Assembly: GCA_028693885.1 (NCBI GenBank)
Contig: JAQUUM010000105.1
Location: 1 to 5,016, forward strand
From: Bacilli bacterium
Lineage (GTDB): Bacteria; Bacillota_I; Bacilli_A; ML615J-28; CAG-698
Length of the DNA stretch: 5,016 nt
Direction: 5' to 3'
Shown here in pieces: positions 4,598 through 5,016 of this stretch. The notes beneath the pieces were generated by a model. The model ran no database searches. It had not been told where the DNA came from and saw only the letters and a program-made list of their open reading frames with translations. Numbering within the stretch: position 1 is the first letter of the stretch; each line of letters begins with the position of its first letter. The position numbers were made by a program, and so were the translations under genes.

Positions 4598-4641
4598 TTA
4601 TATATATATAATGTTATGTATAATTATATATATATATATAT
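4598..4641. repeat. Two TA dinucleotide tracts
   Basis: Pure TA runs occur at about 4598-4611 and 4624-4641, separated by ATGTTATGTATAA-type sequence. They lie in the 167-base spacer between the two minus-strand genes and probably include the promoter of the 195-residue gene. Such tracts are simple-sequence repeats that may vary in length. Confidence 0.6.
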
Positions 4642-4714
4642 GTTAAGATAATATAATAATTTTTTGTAATAAATAGATATAATTATGTAGAAAAAGATTA
4701 AAAATAGATACTAA

Positions 4715-4735
4715 AAGAAGATTATTTATCTTCTT
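4715..4735 (-). terminator. Hairpin across the stop codon of the right-edge gene, followed by T-rich sequence
   Basis: AAGAAGAT and ATCTTCTT form perfect 8-bp arms (4715-4722 and 4728-4735) with a 5-base loop. The TAA stop (4726-4728 on the plus strand) lies at the arm-loop junction. Downstream on the minus strand the sequence is T-rich (TTTTAGTATCTATTTTTAAT). A hairpin plus T tract is a reasonable terminator for this gene. Confidence 0.5.
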
Positions 4736-5016
4736 CCAGCTGTAGAATATTTACTTTTATAACCAATGTATTTCTTTCTTATTTTAGCATCATAAGAATT
4801 TTCTGGTTCTTCTCTTGGTTCATCTCTAATTACTTCTCTCTCTGGTACTGGAACATTACCTGAGTTAATTAATATAATATCATCAACAGATATTACTTTT
4901 TTGTATGGTATACTATGCTCAGTCATAATTTTTTTAGCTTCTTTTTTTGAATTTACTTTTAATGGTTGAGTAGTTATTGTTTCTACTACACCTTGTTCAA
5001 GATTTACAACAAGATC
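4726..5016 (-). CDS. Unrecognised protein, C-terminal 96 residues, continues beyond the right edge
   Basis: The minus-strand frame is open from the window edge (5016) to TAA at 4726-4728, so the protein extends upstream; the ATG at 4926 is an internal methionine (AKKIMTEH). The visible part has a folded-looking segment (VVNLEQGVVETITTQPLKVNSKKEAKKIMTEHS is the first third), then VISVDDIILINSGNVPVPE, a charged Pro/Glu/Arg linker (PEREVIRDEPREEPEN) and a basic tail with IRKKYIGYKSKYSTAGRR. The tail could bind nucleic acid, but I do not recognise the family. Composition is less extreme than in the two genes to its left and more like the housekeeping genes. A hairpin overlaps the stop codon. Confidence 0.7.
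   Translation of the reverse strand, partial: DLVVNLEQGVVETITTQPLKVNSKKEAKKIMTEHSIPYKKVISVDDIILINSGNVPVPEREVIRDEPREEPENSYDAKIRKKYIGYKSKYSTAGRR

Noticed and set aside
4726..4926. A complete 66-residue gene starting at ATG 4926
   Set aside because: The same frame stays open for a further 30 codons to the window edge with protein-like sequence, so the methionine is probably internal.

Overview
The window looks like a piece of a small, very AT-rich archaeal chromosome. Evidence for Archaea: a Trm56-type tRNA (cytidine-56) 2'-O-methyltransferase, an archaeal TFE (TFIIE-alpha-like) transcription factor, an initiator tRNA with an A1:U72 pair, TATA/BRE-type promoters about 26 bases ahead of start codons, and T-rich 3' ends. 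The extreme AT bias, short genes, Asn/Lys/Ile-rich proteins and a bacterial-style MutS1 would fit a DPANN-type lineage (Woesearchaeota/Pacearchaeota/Nanoarchaeota-like). That placement is inference only.

Left part (1-1489, minus strand): a tRNA cluster, tRNA-Lys(TTT), tRNA-Lys(CTT), tRNA-Phe(GAA), leads directly into mutS, whose first 401 codons are present before the window edge. A compact divergent promoter region (1490-1531) separates this unit from the plus-strand genes. Middle part (1532-2911, plus strand): trm56, then the TFE gene with its own TATA box, then the initiator tRNA-Met(CAT) ending in a T7 run. These are translation and transcription core genes, tightly packed.

Right part (2912-5016) is different. 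A 428-base AT-rich intergenic region (2896-3323) carries a family of GTAATTAC palindromes. They culminate in three copies of a 17-bp near-palindrome, ATAATTACNGTAATTAC, one of them inverted, spaced 30-32 bp centre to centre. A BRE/TATA element sits exactly between copies two and three. This promoter drives a 214-residue protein with a long disordered-looking Asn/Lys-rich middle and a C-terminal winged-helix-like domain. The natural hypothesis is an autoregulated DNA-binding protein, or a site-specific nucleoprotein array. Convergent with it, only 2 bp away, is an unrecognised 195-residue gene on the minus strand with a dense core that looks conserved. At the right edge lies the 96-residue C-terminal end of another unrecognised minus-strand protein; an 8-bp hairpin runs through its stop codon.

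The most interesting unexplained element is the palindrome array plus its downstream winged-helix gene. The rest is ordinary archaeal housekeeping.
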